Shown here one piece after another: positions 63,056-64,000 of a DNA stretch of 64,000 nucleotides (position 1 is the stretch's first letter; each line of letters starts with the position of its first letter). The position numbers and the translations under genes are program-made. Under the pieces are notes generated by a model that saw only the letters and a program-made list of their open reading frames with translations, did not search any database and was not told the origin of the DNA. The stretch comes from Gemmatimonadaceae bacterium (GTDB lineage Bacteria > Gemmatimonadota > Gemmatimonadetes > Gemmatimonadales > Gemmatimonadaceae): positions 365,681-429,680 of the forward strand of contig JBBEBQ010000005.1 of the NCBI GenBank assembly GCA_040882285.1. The letters run 5' to 3'.

Positions 63056-64000
63056 TCAGCGCGTGTCGACCCTTAGCACGATCGCGGCGGCGCTGTCGCC
63101 TGCGGCACAGCCGGTGAATAGCCCATAACCTCCGCCGAGGGTCACCAGGTCCTCGATCAGCTCCATTATCGAGCGAAGCCCGGTCGGCCCCTGGGGGTGT
63201 CCCCACACGAGCGAGCACCCGTGCCGGTTCATCCGCTCGGCGTCGAACTTCAGCTCGCGGACGAAGTACACGTCGTTCACGGCGAACGCGGTGTGGGTCG
63301 TGACGCTCGCGAGATCGCTCGCCCGGATCCCCGCGCGCTCGAGCGCGAGCTGCGCGGCGGGGACGACCGCCATCGGCATGAAGCCCTTCCGTGCGCGCGC
63401 CTGCCCGTAGGAGAGGAGCTGTACGTCCACGTTGCCGTCGGGCGCCAACGAGCGGGCGCGCGCGCGGCCCGCCGTGAGCAGCATGGCGGCGTTCCCGTCG
63501 GCGGGGCGCGTCTGTGTGCCATACGTGACCGTACCGCCTTCGAGAACCGGCCGGAGTCCGGCAAGTCCCGCGGCCGTCGTAGGGAAAACCCCCTCGTCTC
63601 CGGTTACCGTCGCGAGGACCTTCTTCCCACGCGCGTCCCTGACCTCCACCGGATTCAACATGTAGCGGCCGAAAAACGCGCCACCGTCTACACGAGCGGA
63701 CTCGTACTGCCCGTACCTGAGCAGCGCGATCTCGTCCTGCGCCTCGCGCGTGATCCCGGCCTCGCGCGCCACGTTCTCCGCCGTCTGGAGCATGGATCCC
63801 TTGGCGTAGGGATCGTGGCCGAAGCTGTCGAGCACGATGTTCTCCGATTCGCCGGTACCGCCCGGAGCCGCCGGGTTCGGATAGAACACGTGCGGCCCGT
63901 TGCTCGTGCGGTCCGCGGTTGCGGCGAGATAGGTGCGCGCGCCGTTCGACTCGAGCTCCTGCGCGCCCTGCACGACGCAGCGCACCGAGGTCGCGCACGC
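63056..64000 (-). CDS. Thiolase (acetyl-CoA acyltransferase), C-terminal part
   Basis: 315 codons of a gene that begins beyond the right edge. The fragment starts just at the nucleophile region (ACATSVRCVVQGAQ), then has the loop domain and the C-terminal domain with RHGCSLVWGHPQGPTG (catalytic His) and FTGCAAGDSAAAIVL (second Cys). It would split 3-oxopimeloyl-CoA into glutaryl-CoA and acetyl-CoA, which is consistent with the rest of the operon. The Cys in FTGCAAGD replaces the usual CGGG context, as in some lipid-transfer-type thiolases. 24 nt separate it from oah. Confidence 0.87.
   Translation of the reverse strand, partial: ACATSVRCVVQGAQELESNGARTYLAATADRTSNGPHVFYPNPAAPGGTGESENIVLDSFGHDPYAKGSMLQTAENVAREAGITREAQDEIALLRYGQYESARVDGGAFFGRYMLNPVEVRDARGKKVLATVTGDEGVFPTTAAGLAGLRPVLEGGTVTYGTQTRPADGNAAMLLTAGRARARSLAPDGNVDVQLLSYGQARARKGFMPMAVVPAAQLALERAGIRASDLASVTTHTAFAVNDVYFVRELKFDAERMNRHGCSLVWGHPQGPTGLRSIMELIEDLVTLGGGYGLFTGCAAGDSAAAIVLRVDTR

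Overview
The window is a high-GC, densely coded bacterial chromosome segment from a Gram-negative organism: it has a TolC-type outer-membrane protein, a phosphate-selective porin, an HtrA with signal peptide and lipoproteins. I think it is a member of the Gemmatimonadota. That is an inference from the overall protein character and from the very large phosphate/polyphosphate locus (Gemmatimonas aurantiaca is a known polyphosphate accumulator); nothing here proves the phylum. No insertion sequence, integrase, prophage, CRISPR array or rRNA was found. One tRNA (Leu, anticodon UAG) is present.

Layout. 1-2363 (minus): translation/secretion operon ffh-rpsP-rimM-trmD. 2509-4974: first Lon protease. 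5142-10918: DUF445 membrane protein, lipoprotein with an HExxH motif, prepilin peptidase, SpoU methyltransferase, M48 lipoprotein peptidase and ThiD. 11063-16369 (minus): DUF47 protein, Pit phosphate permease, 5'-nucleotidase, an unrecognised 80-aa protein, adenosine deaminase and purine nucleoside phosphorylase, coupled by 4-nt overlaps except at the DUF47-Pit junction. 16516-26632 (plus): PhoB-PhoR, porin, PstS-C-A, two PstB, PhoU, Ppx. 26633-28729 (minus): Ppk1, abutting Ppx tail to tail. Together these take up phosphate, free it from nucleotides, salvage the nucleosides and interconvert phosphate with polyphosphate. 28905-36076: RND efflux cluster (outer-membrane factor, adaptor, pump, PII-like companion) followed by a small membrane protein, an ArsR repressor and a DUF302 protein. 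36089-48523: rhomboid protease and a proteostasis block (DnaK, HtrA, trigger factor, ClpP, ClpX, second Lon, EngB). 48513-52267: lipoprotein, aminotransferase, left-handed beta-helix acyltransferase, hemerythrin-like protein.

52274-64000 (minus, continuing past the edge) is the most unusual region: a ten-gene run that fits the whole anaerobic benzoyl-CoA pathway. It holds an acyl-CoA ligase, class I benzoyl-CoA reductase-type ATPase and catalytic subunits, dienoyl-CoA hydratase (Dch), alcohol dehydrogenase (Had), ring-opening hydrolase (Oah), an SDR and a thiolase. One catalytic subunit is fused to a complete ketopantoate-reductase-like domain and has lost most of its iron-sulfur ligand cysteines. 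One ATPase subunit has a changed phosphate loop. The reductase therefore looks like a half-degenerate, asymmetric version.

The second unusual signal is a family of intergenic imperfect palindromes built from degenerate 7-bp tandem units (for example GCTATTG/GCCAATA, AGTnnGG, nCGTTnn). They occur at about ten places, touch start or stop codons exactly, and precede lon, dnaK, thiD and tig or follow htrA and clpP.
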